Below, in pieces: positions 47,481-58,674 of a DNA stretch of 64,000 nucleotides. Below the pieces are notes generated by a model. It was given only the letters and a program-made list of their open reading frames with translations, did no database searches and had not been told where the DNA came from. A program made the position numbers and the translations under genes. The DNA comes from Sweltsa coloradensis (taxonomy: Eukaryota; Arthropoda; Insecta; Plecoptera; Chloroperlidae): positions 992,001 through 1,056,000 of the forward strand of contig JAMZAV010000112.1 of the NCBI GenBank assembly GCA_024449915.1, read 5' to 3'. How positions within the stretch are numbered: position 1 is the stretch's first letter; every line of letters begins with the position of its first letter.

Positions 47481-50400
47481 CGTTTAACAACACAATTTCC
47501 ATCATCACAATCCCCCCCCCCCTTCCCCTTACAACTTTTTCCCCCAGTTTAGCCCTTGCCCCTAAATGAACAACCAAATACTTGATTCTTGATGGGATTT
47601 TGGGAAACTTCACATTCACCAAATTGGGCGCATCTCTCCACTTTTTCATTGGGTAACAAAAATTGTTCTCATCTAAAAGCAGCAATTATCAAACTTGAAA
47701 AGGGCGTGATGGGTTTTTATTGAAGTTCTGCGTTACCTCCTTTCCCTTAACCCTTGTGTGGAGATTTAAGGGGGTTGAAAGGTGGTTTGGGCTATCGTTC
47801 TTGTTGATCGCATCACCCCTAAAACCTCACTTTCCCATTTTTCCCAGGGACCGCCCTGTGGGGTGTGTCAGTCCCCCCGCCACCCACCCATACTGGGAAA
47901 AGTTCGTACACTCTTTTTTTCATAACATGTTCAATTGCTACCGCCCATGAATAACCTGCTGCTGTTTTTATTACCCGGGTTTTACTAGAGATGAAATAAA
48001 ATCATTTGAAAATCATGTTCAGAGAGTTCATTTTTCAGTTACCAAAGTACGATTTGGGGGTAAAAATTTATTTGGGAAAAAAACAAAAATTTTTATTAAC
48101 GGGGGAAACCAAACCCAAAAAGAAATCTTTAAATTGAGGTTTTTGGGGAAAAAATTTTTATAATGGCCAAATTTTGAAACACTATCTTTTAAAAATGAAA
48201 CAAATTTATTGAAATTAAGGACAAGCCACAGGGTTTTCCCCGACGTCGTCGAAGTAAAAAAATTAAAAAAAGTTTTTGTAAAATTTGTAAAATTTAAAAT
48301 TTTTTGAAAGTCCCTAATTTAAAATTTTTTGGGGAGTTTCCCTTTGGGCGCGCCTTTTTTTATTTTTCTTACTTTTTCAATGTTTTTTTTTTTGTTTCTG
48401 TCTTTAAAACAACCTTGGGCTCATTTTATATAATTTGTTTAAATTTTTTTTAGTAGTGTTGCTAAATTTTTGCAAATGTTCTGTCAAATAAATTTTTACC
48501 AGCTGGGGAAAAGTATAAAACCCCTTTTAAATGTCAACAACAGAAATTTGTAGCAAAGTTTTTTTTCGGAGGAAAAGGGGCTGATTTTTTTTTTTACACC
48601 TTTTTTTTTAGGGTCAAATTTTAATTTTCGCCCTGCCTGTTATGAATTATGAATTTTTTTTTCATCCCCCACAAAACCCCTTTAAAAACACCTTTGCCCT
48701 AATCGCCCACCAAATCCCCCCGATTTTGTCACATAAACTTCCCTGCGACAGAGGGCTAAAGCCCCTTTTGGGGGTGACAATCATCCAAATAAGACGAAAA
48801 GGTTCTTTTGCATTTGAAGGAAATACTTCGCCATTAAATTTTAGTGCCCTTTAAATTTTTTACCGCCACAAGGACTTTCACTTCTGTGAATTACCACCTA
48901 AACAAGTTTGGGCTTCACAAGAAAACCCCTTTTTCATATAGGGGAAAAAACCCACGGACAACTAACCCTATTTAGGATATGAACTAGGGGTTTGGGGGCA
49001 AAAGGGTAAATAGGGGGGGATGGGGCCCCCGGGGCTATTTTTAACCCTTTACTTTCCCGTATTTGTATTTTTAAAAAAAAAATTAAAAAAAAAAGTTTAT
49101 TTGGGATCAGAAACCGGGGTCCTTTCCCCAGTATAGTGGAAATCGCATACTAAAGTCGGTATTTTACTTCCCCAAAAGAAATCTTACAAAGAATAAAATT
49201 TTTTTAGATTTATGTCCCTTAAAGATTGAAATTTTAAATTTTAAAGAAAAAAAACCCCAAAATTTCCCTCTAAAAACCCTTTTTTATCAACAAACTATTA
49301 AAAAATGCGATGTACATTTTTTTGAAAACCCTAAATTTTTTGTCACGGTTTAGGAACTTTTTTTCAAGCAATGTTTTTAAATTTTAAATGTGGCTATCCC
49401 GATTGTAATTTTCTATTTTAAAAAAACCTTTTTTTCTATAAAAATCCTACTCGATTATAGCTGTAAAATGCTCCATCCTTCCAAAGGGGAAAAGTAATAG
49501 ATAGATCTCAAATGTCTCGTACTACCTCCCCTCCCATCCCATCTATAAAAAAATTCATGTCAAATCCTTTAGGAACCGTCAAAAACATATGTGCAGATGG
49601 GAGGAAAACGCAAACTTTTTAAACCCACACTTCGATATAAAAATCCACCTTGAAATTTCCCAAAACCTTAGGTTTGGGCTTTACTTTTTTGCTCGAAACT
49701 GACAGGCTATCACTTCCATTTTTGGGTTTTTTTCCCCCTTGGCTTGTGTAATTGATAGCGTTGGGTTATGGGAAAACAGTTTGCTGTCCTTTTGTGCTAA
49801 ACTTGGTTTACCTCTGCTGGGCTGCATGGTCCCCAAAAGGGCCCCCAAAAACGGGTTTGACCTAAACCCTGGTGGAGAGAGAAGGGGATGACCGGAGGGG
49901 TTTAGAATATCTGCTAATACATACCTAATTTTTTTCGATTTGGTTATCGGGAAAAAAAACTCCCCGTAAAGGGGTAAATTTAAGTAAAAAAACCCCACCT
50001 AGATGTCCCTAAAAAAAATACTTTACTTTTTAAAAATTTGCCCTTTTTTTTTTTTTAATTTTTAGCAAACTGTTTTTTTTTGTTTCCTCAAAAAATTTTA
50101 ATTGTGGGGAGTTTCTTACACTTCTAATGGGAAACTATGCTTATATGAACATTAGAATACAATGCTAAACTAATTCCCTTTTGGAACAAGAAAACTTATT
50201 TTTTAATTATTAAATAGGGGGATTAAAATCTTATATATTATTCTGATATAGCAAACAATAACCTTTAAAAAAAAACCGTATATTTTTCCCTACCTTTCCC
50301 CTTATAACTCATGCAGGTCGCTAAAGCGGCTTGAAAATAAAGAAAAATCACATGTGTACGGGTTTTCCCCCGCTCGTACCACCAAAATTAGCCCGTGTGG

Positions 50401-50529
50401 ATCCCCCTGCTTTTTGATACCCATGAAAAGTTTTAATTTTAGACTTCTGCGAAAGTAGAAATACCTATTTGTTGTGAATCACATTGACTTGTAATAATTT
50501 GTTAAAACTTGAAAGTGAAAAAGTTACAT

Positions 50530-50910
50530 AAATAAAATAAATAAATAAAAATCAATTAGTATTTGGAGTAGGCCTACCCACTCAGCCACAGAACTGATTT
50601 TCTGTGGGGAACATTACATTAAAAACCCCACCAAAACCCCAACCCCCGTAGGGGCTGGGCACTATCGCCGAAACGGAAATGACCCAAATAGAGAAACCCC
50701 TTATAGAGTAGTAAACATCCATCAATCAAGCTGGACACGATTCCACCCGCGGACACCCGCGGAACAATCTTAGAATTTATTATATACTTCGTTGCAAGGA
50801 CGGCTCTAAAGTCACCGTTTACAAATTCCTAAGCCACGAATTCTGATAGACTTAATTCCAAACCATGAACCAAAAGAAAATTCTGCATATTTATATAGCG
50901 GGAATCGAAA
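50530..50910 (-). mobile_element. SINE1, reverse copy at the edge of the noisy block
   Basis: An AATAAATAAATAAATAAA tail side at 50530-50550 is followed by GTAGGCCTACCCACTCAG, CCGCGGAACAATC, CGTTGCAAGGACGGCTCTAA and AGTCACCGTTTACAAATTCC, in the reverse order of SINE1. The tRNA-like head is reduced to GCGGGAATCGA near 50900. The first half shows homopolymer errors and the second half is clean, placing the block edge inside this element. Confidence 0.65.
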
Positions 50911-50990
50911 AATAAGAACTTTTAAAGTTAAAGTTACTTTCGCTAAAATTAACTTAGTAACTAAAAATAACTGTTAAAGTTACAAATATG

Positions 50991-51348
50991 TAGGGATGGG
51001 ATTTGACTGGTCAAATTCAAATTTGGTCAATGGCCAATGGTCAATCATCGTCGATGCTGTCATCAACCCCTTTCCTCCGCTTCAGCTTCAGCTTCCCCTG
51101 AAGCTAAATTATATTTTATTTGTCTATTATAATTAATAATATAACTATAAATAAAAATATTACCTAATTCAAACATTTTTAATTGAGAAAGAAAGAAATG
51201 TCATTGTTTACGTATCAATTAAAATTAAATTGTATAAAAACAAACATAATTTTAAATTTTAAAGCAATATACACATGTTATTTTGTCAATTGACTAAAAG
51301 TATTTGACCAGTCAATTGATCGGTCAATTGACATTGTGCAACACCCTA
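50991..51348. mobile_element. hAT-like MITE
   Basis: The left end TAGGGATGGGATTTGACTGG pairs with the right end ...CAACACCCTA. Inside both ends lies the 14 bp inverted repeat TTGACTGGTCAAAT (about 51005 and 51301). Flanking octamers CAAATATG (50983-50990) and CAAAACTG (51349-51356) agree at six of eight positions, as expected for a decayed 8 bp hAT duplication. The element is 358 bp, non-coding, and dense in GGTCAA/TTGACC words. Confidence 0.55.
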
Positions 51349-51356
51349 CAAAACTG

Positions 51357-52845
51357 TAACGCGACTTACGTTAGTCACTGCCAGCAGGTTACTCATCGCT
51401 TGAAGCACAGGTAGTAATATATTATATCTGTGCCTGAAGTTTTCTTTACGCCTCTAACAGTTCAGCCCTACTAACACGATGTTAAAGCGAACGGCGTGAA
51501 GATTGCAGAAGTCGCGTCAGAAAGTTGCGCGGGGCACTTAGTTTTTATGGGGCGTAAGAGAGCGCTCTTAACGCCTCTTGCGCCTTATTTATAGGTGTCA
51601 TGTTGTGAGGGCTACGTTAGAAGTAGCCAGTTTTATTGTGCGGTTAATTTTTAACCGGTTGTTGTATTTCTTGCCGTGTAAGACAAGCTTTTTAACTACG
51701 CGTTATTTCCTGATGGTACTCTTAAATGGAATTTTATGTTACGTATACTTTTTTTAATTTTCTTTTGTTATTAACCTACACTGGCTTGGTGTATTGTTGT
51801 TATAGCAAGCAGGGACTCGAGAGGTCTATCGGAATAACAAATCGTCATCAATCAGTAATCAGGTGAAAATAATAAACACCTTTTTGAAATTTTGTTATAT
51901 CGTGTCCATTTTTTTTCTGTGCAAGTACATAATGATCTCAGTGCTGGTAGTTGATTTGAGACAAATACAATTAATGACTAGTATAAAATTTAAAAAAAGT
52001 GGAATGTGATGATAAAACAGTAACGTCTGTTAGAATAGGGTTTCCGGAGGAGAATACAATACCTCTGCCTACCGTGATTGCGTTTCCAATATCGCGAAGG
52101 TATTTTTTTTATTTTTTTTTATTACTATAATTGATCGAGATAGGTACTCATTGTTGACAAATAAATATATTCTTATTTCGGGGTTTCTTGTTTCTGTAGG
52201 TATTTCATTATCACATGCATGCAGTTTATCTGCATGCAAGCAAAAGTGAAAATCCGAAAAAGTGGAAATAGTGATATTAGCATGAAATCAAACAGCAAAA
52301 TTGAAGTTATTTAGTTTTTTTTAGCGTTTTGGGTTTTATTTGGTTTCATTATCATTTTGTGGTGTTTGGGAATTTTCTCACCTTTTGTAAAAAGATTTTT
52401 TTGAATGTTATTCTCTAATTATATCAATAATCAAACACGATGCGCATCTTCGAGTGAGGTAACTCTCAACTCATTACACAATCATGTTGTTTAGTTCTCG
52501 ACCGACGACGAAGACTATACTGTTTTATCTCTCGCACGTGCTTCTCATCTCTTTCCAATGCATTCCTCACCGTTAGCCGGTATTTACATATTGAGTGGGT
52601 GGCCCCGGTTCTGCAAGCCTACAGTGTGGTCGTCACTTGACTTTCACAGGCCCTTGACCGTACAAGTGTGGGTGAATGCGGTTTCGGCGTCGGATGCCTA
52701 ATTAAATTACATTTTTATCGAAGGAATGTCCGCTAGGGTGTGCACCCACTAAAATATATAAATCAATGGCCAGCCTCAAATCCCTGCCTTAAATACTTAC
52801 ATATCTTTGAATCAATACGATACATTTTTAGAAGAGTAACAACTA
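51357..52845. other. Non-coding sequence
   Basis: Clean AT-rich sequence with no recognised repeat. GGGGCGTAAGAGAGCGCTCT followed by TAACGCC near 51550 is a partly palindromic GC-richer patch. No exon supported. Confidence 0.45.
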
Positions 52846-52849
52846 AGCC

Positions 52850-53160
52850 TACGAGCGTGGTCAGGGGTAGAGTGGGTGACCGCTCTGCCCTGAAACTCAC
52901 TTATACCGCTGGTTAGAGCAGACGGAGGGTTCGAGAGCTAGTGTAACGGCTTCGTTCTCCTCGACGTCTTCTCGGCAGTCCGGGTTAGTGGAGGAACCTA
53001 TATGACTGTCAAGGTTAGGTTAGGTTCGTAAGGAGTAGGCTACGTGCCGGTACTGGATTTCCCCTCCTCCCTCCTGTTCATTCTTTATATCTCATCTATC
53101 ACCACTCATCATCTCGAATGGCCATATGGGATGTTAAGCAATATCCAATCAATCCATCAA
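52850..53160 (+). mobile_element. SINE2-like element
   Basis: The tail CATCTATCACCACTCATCAT with CTCGAATGGCC matches SINE2. GGAGGGTTCGAGAGC near 52925 is a mutated B box preceded by GCTGGTTAGAGCAGACG. The middle (GGTTAGTGGAGGAACC and TGCCGGTACTGG) is longer than in the other copies, so this may be a different subfamily. Confidence 0.45.
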
Positions 53161-53430
53161 TAACTCACAGTTAGCAGTTGGTAGACAAGACATTTCGTAT
53201 GTTAATAACCCCTGAATTTTTTCTTCAGTACAGTGTTTTGGATTGTACTCACAACAATTTTTTTTTTTTTTTAAACTGATAGGTAAATTCTTAGATTTCA
53301 TTTTTAATTTCCTTATAATATTAATTAAAACTCAGGTCTAAAAGGGAGTGATGTTTTTGTAAGTGTCATTAAAGGTGTCCACAGCAATCACAGAAGGTAT
53401 ACACTTGAGCTTTCGCCGTTATCTTTTTTA

Positions 53431-54267
53431 TTGGATGAGCGTAGCGAGCGTAGCGATCGAAGCGAAAATTCCATTCTACTACACTGGAGAAAAAATCCGG
53501 AATGTTTCTTTTTTTTTTTTTTTTTGTATTTTTGTTTGTTTGTCCGCGCGATTCCGGCTAAACCGATACTCCGATTGAGATGAAATTTTATGGAGGCCTT
53601 TGAAATCTCTGAACTTAGAACTGCCACGTTTTTGAGCGCAATCGAAAAATTATTTCTCATGAAAATCGCAATTTTACGATTTTTTTCGGTTTTTTTAAAA
53701 ATTCTTTGACTTATAACACCTACATGCTTTATCCGATTTTAATGATTTTCACAGAACCATAATTTTATGAATTAAGATATTCGTGTGAAATTTGAGCGCA
53801 ATTGAAAAAAATTTATCATAAAAAATAAAATTTTACGGGTTTTTTCTTTTTTTAAACAATTCTTTGACTTGTAACACCTACATGCTTTATCCGATTGTAA
53901 TGATTTTTTCGCAAAACCCTTTTTTATGAAAAAATATATGAGTGTTAAATTTTGAGCGCAATCGAGAAATTATTTCTTATAAAAATCGCAATTTTACGAT
54001 TTTTTAAAAACATTACGATTAATAATTAAAAAATTAAAGTTAATTTTTTAATTTAATTTAATTTAATTTAATTTAATTTAATTTAATTTAATTTAAAAAT
54101 TTCAACTTAGTAATGATTTTTTCCACAGAAACAAAAGAAAATTCGCATAACACATGGCAGCTCAATGCACCAATTACGCTCATCCAACAACGCGGCGGGA
54201 CTTAAGCGTTTTTGGATGAGCGAAGCGAAGATTCCATTTCACTACACTGGAGAAAAAAATCCGGAAT

Positions 54268-54299
<32 letters not shown>

Positions 54300-54979
54300 T
54301 ATTTTTGTGTGTCTGTTAACACGATTCCGGCTAAACCGATACTCCAATTGCGATGAAATTTTATGGAGGCCTTCGAAATCTCTGAACGAAGAACTGCCAC
54401 GTTTTTGAGCGCAATCGAAAATTATTTCTCATAAAATCGCAATTTTACGATTTTTTTCGATTTTTAAAAAAAATTTTTCAGCTTATTAACACCTACATGC
54501 ATCGTCCGATTTGAATGATTTTTGACAGAACCTTAATTTCATGAATTTAGGTATTCGTGTGAAAATTGAGCGCAATCAAAAAACTATTTCTCATGAAAAT
54601 CGAAATTTTACGTTTTTTTTTTAAAACAATTCTTTGACTTATAACACCTACATGCTTTATCCTATTGTAATAATTTTTTCACAGAATCTTAATTTTAAAT
54701 TCATATATTTGTGTAAAATTTGTGCGCAATAAAATAATTATTTCTTATGAAAATTTTAATATTACGATTTTTTCCTTTTTTAAAATTACAATTAATTTTA
54801 AAAAATTAAAATTTTAATTTAATTTTTCATTTAATTTAATTTAATTTAAAAAAAATCTTCAACTAAGTATTGATTTTTCCACAGAACAACAGAAAATCCG
54901 CATAACACATGGTAGCTCAATGCACCAAATTTACGCTCATCCAACAACGCGCGGGACTTAAGCGTTTTCCTAGTCCTAG
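53431..54979 (+). mobile_element. F1 element, copy C, interrupted by copy D
   Basis: Copy C starts TTGGATGAGC at 53431 and runs to AAGCGTTTT near 54212. Its last bases (TCCTAG) reappear at 54974-54979, after copy D. The core has the 161 bp units, and an (ATTTA)n stretch at 54050-54096 has expanded near the 3' side. Copy D therefore inserted six bases from the end of copy C. Confidence 0.8.
54213..54973 (+). mobile_element. F1 element, copy D, nested in C
   Basis: Full-length F1 copy with a shortened 5' GAGCG array (GGATGAGCGAAGCGAAGATT) and a poly-T run of about 28. It ends CCTAG at 54973, followed at once by the TCCTAGT tail of copy C. No flanking duplication is present, so the junctions give both element ends to within a base. 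Confidence 0.85.
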
Positions 54980-55130
54980 TTTAACATACACGTTCTAATT
55001 TTCATTGTGTTACTTCAAAATAAACATCAGTTTCATAATATAGTAAACTGGATGCATAGATAGTAAATTATCTTCGAAATACCTTCCTCTAAAATTCCAC
55101 CAATATTCTCTCAATTATACGTATTTTTTT

Positions 55131-55913
55131 TTGATGAGCGAAGCGAAGATTCCATTCTACTACACTGGAGAAAAAAATCCGGAATGTTTTTGTTTTTTTT
55201 TCTTGTTTTTTTTCCTTTTTTCCTTTTGTATTTTTGTCTGTTTTTTCCGCACGATTCCGGCTAAACCGATACTCCAATTGCGATGAAATTTATGGAGGCC
55301 TTCGAAATCTCTGAACTTAGAACTGCCACGTTTTGAGCGCAATCGAAAAATTATTTCTCATTAAAATCGCAATTTTACGATTTTTTTTCGATTTTTAGAA
55401 AACTTCTTCTACTTAAAACACCTACATGCTTTATCCGATTGTTATGATTTTTGCTCAGAACCTTTATTTTATGAATTAAGATATTCGTGTGAAATTTGAG
55501 CGCAATCGAAAAAATTTTTTCTCATGAAAATCGAAATTTTACGGGTTTTTTTTCTTTTTAAAACAATTCTTTGACTTATAACACCTAAATGCTTTATCCG
55601 ATTGTAATGATTTTTTCACAGAACCTTAATTTTTATGAATTAAATAAGTGTTAAATTTGAGCGCAATCGAGATTTTTTTTTTTTATAAAAATCGCAATTT
55701 AACGAATTTTTTTTTTTTTTTAACAATTACAATTAATTTAAAAAATTAAAAAAATAAAGTTAATTTTTTATTTAAATTAATTTAATTTTAAAAAAAATCA
55801 ACTTAGTAATGATTTTTCCACAGAACAACAGAAAATCTGCATAACACATATGGCAGCTCAATGCACCAATTACGCTCATCCAACAACGCGGCGGGACTTA
55901 AGCGTTTTCCTAG
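55131..55913 (+). mobile_element. F1 element, copy E
   Basis: Starts TTGATGAGCGAAGCG (one G fewer than the consensus) right after a poly-T stretch and ends GTTTTCCTAG at 55913. Inverted 3' copy of the terminus, stem and 161 bp core units all present. Confidence 0.8.
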
Positions 55914-56009
55914 TAATAGTAAACAAACACTCGTATTTTGTAAATAGATTGTTTGACAATTCCGTTCAATGTGTACAAGGATAGTCTACCGATGTATGGC
56001 TGTATTTAT

Positions 56010-56560
56010 ACTAGGAAAACGCTCAGTTGGACGTGTTGTTGAGCGAGCACCGGTACGTGCAACATGACCCGAGTACGAAATTCCCATAAGGCCCACCACA
56101 CAGTGTAGGCCTAACTGGATATTGACATTGTACACTATATACTATTCCAACATCTTTGCATTGTACTAATTCACGTCATGCCTTCTAAAGTGTATCTTTG
56201 TATCTTCACTGCCTCCTTCATTTTTTAACATCATTATTTTCGAATTATGATTACCAAAAAGTCTTTAAGGTCTTGACCGATTTAGCTGAAATTTTGGAAA
56301 ATAGGAGAGAATGTTGTACTTATTGACCCTGCAAATTTTTTTATAACTATCGGAACATTTTTATTATTTTATTTCATTTTTTATTTTTTATAACCAACGA
56401 TCGGATTTTGTTCAAAAACTATACAGCAACCAGCATAGGTGGTATGTACATGTGTAAAAATTTCAGGTCGATCAGAGAAACGGTGCGACCTGTACCGAAG
56501 CAGTAACAGAAAAAAAAGACATTCGAGCCATAGAGTCCACGCTCGCTACGCTCGCTCAAT
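56010..56560 (-). mobile_element. F2 element, copy a
   Basis: Minus-strand element beginning TTGAGCGAGCGTAGCGAGCG (reverse of 56541-56560) and ending GAGCGTTTTCCTAG (reverse of 56011-56024). An inverted GCTCGCTCAA lies 28 bases inside the 3' end, as in F1. The core differs from F1, with landmarks CTGATCGACCTGAAATTTT, AACAAAATCCGATCGTTGG and TGTAGGCCTA. The 3' tail matches F1 almost base for base, so F1 and F2 probably used the same machinery. Confidence 0.75.
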
Positions 56561-56587
56561 TACGCATTACATTAATTGTGTATTTAG

Positions 56588-57159
56588 ACTAGGAAAACGC
56601 TCAGTTGGACGCGTTGTTGAGCGAGCACCGGTACGTGCAACATGACCCGAGTACGACATTCCCATAAGGCCCACCACACAGTGTAGGCCTACCTGGATAT
56701 TGACATTATTTGTACACTATATACTATTCCAACATCTTTGCATTGTACTAATTCACGTCATGCCTTCTAAAGTGTATCTTTGTATCTTCACTGTCTCCTT
56801 CATTTTTTAACATCATTTTTCAAATTATGATTACCAATAAGTCTTTAAGGTCTTGACCGATTAAGCTGAAAATTTGGAAAATAGGAGAGAATGTTGTACT
56901 TATTGACCCTGCAAAATTTCATAACGATCGGTACATTTTTTTTTTTATTTATTTATTTATTTTTTATTTTTTATAACCAACGATCGGATTTTGTTCAAAA
57001 ACTATACATCAACCCGCCTAGGTGGTATGTACATGTGTGCAAAATTTCAGGTCGATCAGAGAAACGGTGCGACCTGTATCGAAGCAGTAACAGAAAAAAA
57101 CAAAAACAGACATTCGAGCCATAAGAGTCAAGTGGAGACGCTCGCTACGCTCGCTCAAT
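56588..57159 (-). mobile_element. F2 element, copy b
   Basis: Directly follows copy a with a 28 bp spacer and is alignable with it throughout. It has a longer T/A low-complexity run (56937-56973) and intact AACGC/GCGTT 3' stem bases. Frames at 56891-57124 and 56991-57188 read the repeat in different frames and are not genes. Confidence 0.75.
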
Positions 57160-57947
57160 TAAATTGCCCTCGCGTTTCAGATTTTTAGCTGTAAGAGTTA
57201 ACTTCGTTTGGTGTATTTCCTGCGGTGGCCTCGGAATTCTCAGCCCGGTAATTGTTGAGAGCTAAACATACCTGGAAACTATTACACGAGAGGAAGTCAA
57301 CTGCGTTTCTAAGTCTTGTTAACCATGTAAAGTTAGAAAATTGTGAGAAATTTTCCGTTTTTTCTTGTCTAATTTGTGAATGATGCTGCAGGGCTATTTA
57401 GTATAATTACTTAAAGAACACCAACATAATATCAAATCGTTTAATTTTATTCAAAGTCTAGGTAAATCGTACCGATGTAAGTAATTATATTGTAAATTGT
57501 CCCACTTTCGAAAGCGCTTACATTGCCAAAGTATTTATTTTAATAAGAAAACTGAACCCTTCTTAGTTCTTACTCCGCATTGTGTTTTCATCTCGACATC
57601 TCCAGGATGATTTGGACACTTTCGTTTGAAAAGCGATTAATATTCAATTCGCAAAACTTGCTAGTTAAGCTATTTTAACCATTAATACAGCAAATGCTTA
57701 GATTTTATCCAATCTAAACACAGTGCATACATTAATCGTACCACTTTTGAAAGTGAACATTGTATCATTATTTTCCTCTGTACATTTTCAAAGTTTCCTT
57801 TCAACAAATACATTATCGATATCAATCCTACGAGTATAGCTTTTCTTTCTAGCCCTCTAAGTTACTATCATTTACAGAGGCGATCTAGTGTAGTGGTTGC
57901 ACCATCCAGTGAATGTATACAGAGATGACATGCAAATATCTAATGTA
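57160..57947. other. Non-coding sequence
   Basis: Unique AT-rich DNA. GCGATCTAGTGTAGTGGTTG near 57882 resembles an A box without a B box. Confidence 0.45.
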
Positions 57948-58574
57948 CTAGGAAAACGCTAAAGTCCCGTCGCGTTGTTGAGCGAGCACCGTACGTGCAA
58001 CACGACCCGAGTACGACATTCCCATAATGTTACATACGACATACCAATTAGTCTTTAAGGTCTTGACCGATTTAGCTGAAAATTTGTAAAATAGGAGAGA
58101 ATGGATAAAATCCACCGCCATCTAGAGGACCTTGACATCATTTCTTTGGGAAAACTATTTTAACTCTTTGATAACAAATAATACACTGCTTCCTCGATAG
58201 TATTTTGATTACTTCTAGGTGGCAGTGCATAGTGAGACTTGTCGTTGCCATAGTAACGTTACTGTTGTTAAAATGTAATTACTATCTACACTAAGGTCTT
58301 GACCGATTTAGCTGAAAATTTGTAAAATAGGAGAGAATGTTGTACTTATTGACCCTGCAAAATTTCATAACGATCGGAACATTTTTTTTTTTTATATCCA
58401 ACGATCGGATTTTGTTCAAAAACTATACAGCAACCCGCCTAGGTGGTATGTACATGTGTGCAAAATTTCAGGTCGATCAGAGAAACGGTGCGACCTGTAC
58501 CGAAGCAGTAACAGAAAAAAACAGACATTCGAGCCATAAGAGTCAAGTGGAGACGCTCGCTACGCTCGCTCAAT
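57948..58574 (-). mobile_element. F2 element, copy c, with internal duplication
   Basis: Both F2 ends are present. The 3' end resembles F1 more closely than the other F2 copies do (AAGTCCCGTCGCGTTGTTG on the plus strand). A block of about 45 bp (AAGGTCTTGACCGATTTAGC and the following bases) occurs twice, at about 58057 and 58292. The copies flank about 190 bp of sequence absent from copies a and b, so this copy has captured or rearranged DNA. Confidence 0.7.
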
Positions 58575-58630
58575 TAGGTCTACTTGTTTTATTGTGTTCG
58601 ACTTCGAACTGGTAAACGAAACTAGTCTCA

Positions 58631-58674
58631 CACAGCAAATATTGCGCATTCATAAGACTAGACTATTTGCTGTG
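58631..58674. other. 11 bp inverted repeat
   Basis: CACAGCAAATA at 58631-58641 and its reverse complement at 58664-58674, loop of 22 bases. Function unknown. Confidence 0.5.

Larger units (their letters stand above)
36410..50700. other. Block of low-quality consensus
   Basis: From about 36410 the texture changes: runs of four or more identical bases (AAAA, TTTT, CCCC, GGGG) appear in almost every line. Known repeats inside (SINE1, SINE2, F1b) are recognisable but peppered with substitutions and length errors that extend homopolymers. Normal texture returns by about 50700. This fits unpolished or low-coverage long-read consensus. Open frames here (for example 37161-37448, 41693-41938, 44742-45064, 46492-47109 and 49681-49998) should not be read as genes. 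A coding gene hidden by frameshifts cannot be excluded. Confidence 0.75.

Noticed and set aside
36410..50700. Many open frames of 60-105 codons in the noisy block
   Set aside because: Homopolymer errors create and destroy frames at random, frames overlap on both strands, and none has a recognisable domain.
36410..50700. Foreign or bacterial DNA insert
   Set aside because: The texture is odd, but SINE1, SINE2 and F1b relatives inside show that it is the same genome with a poor consensus.
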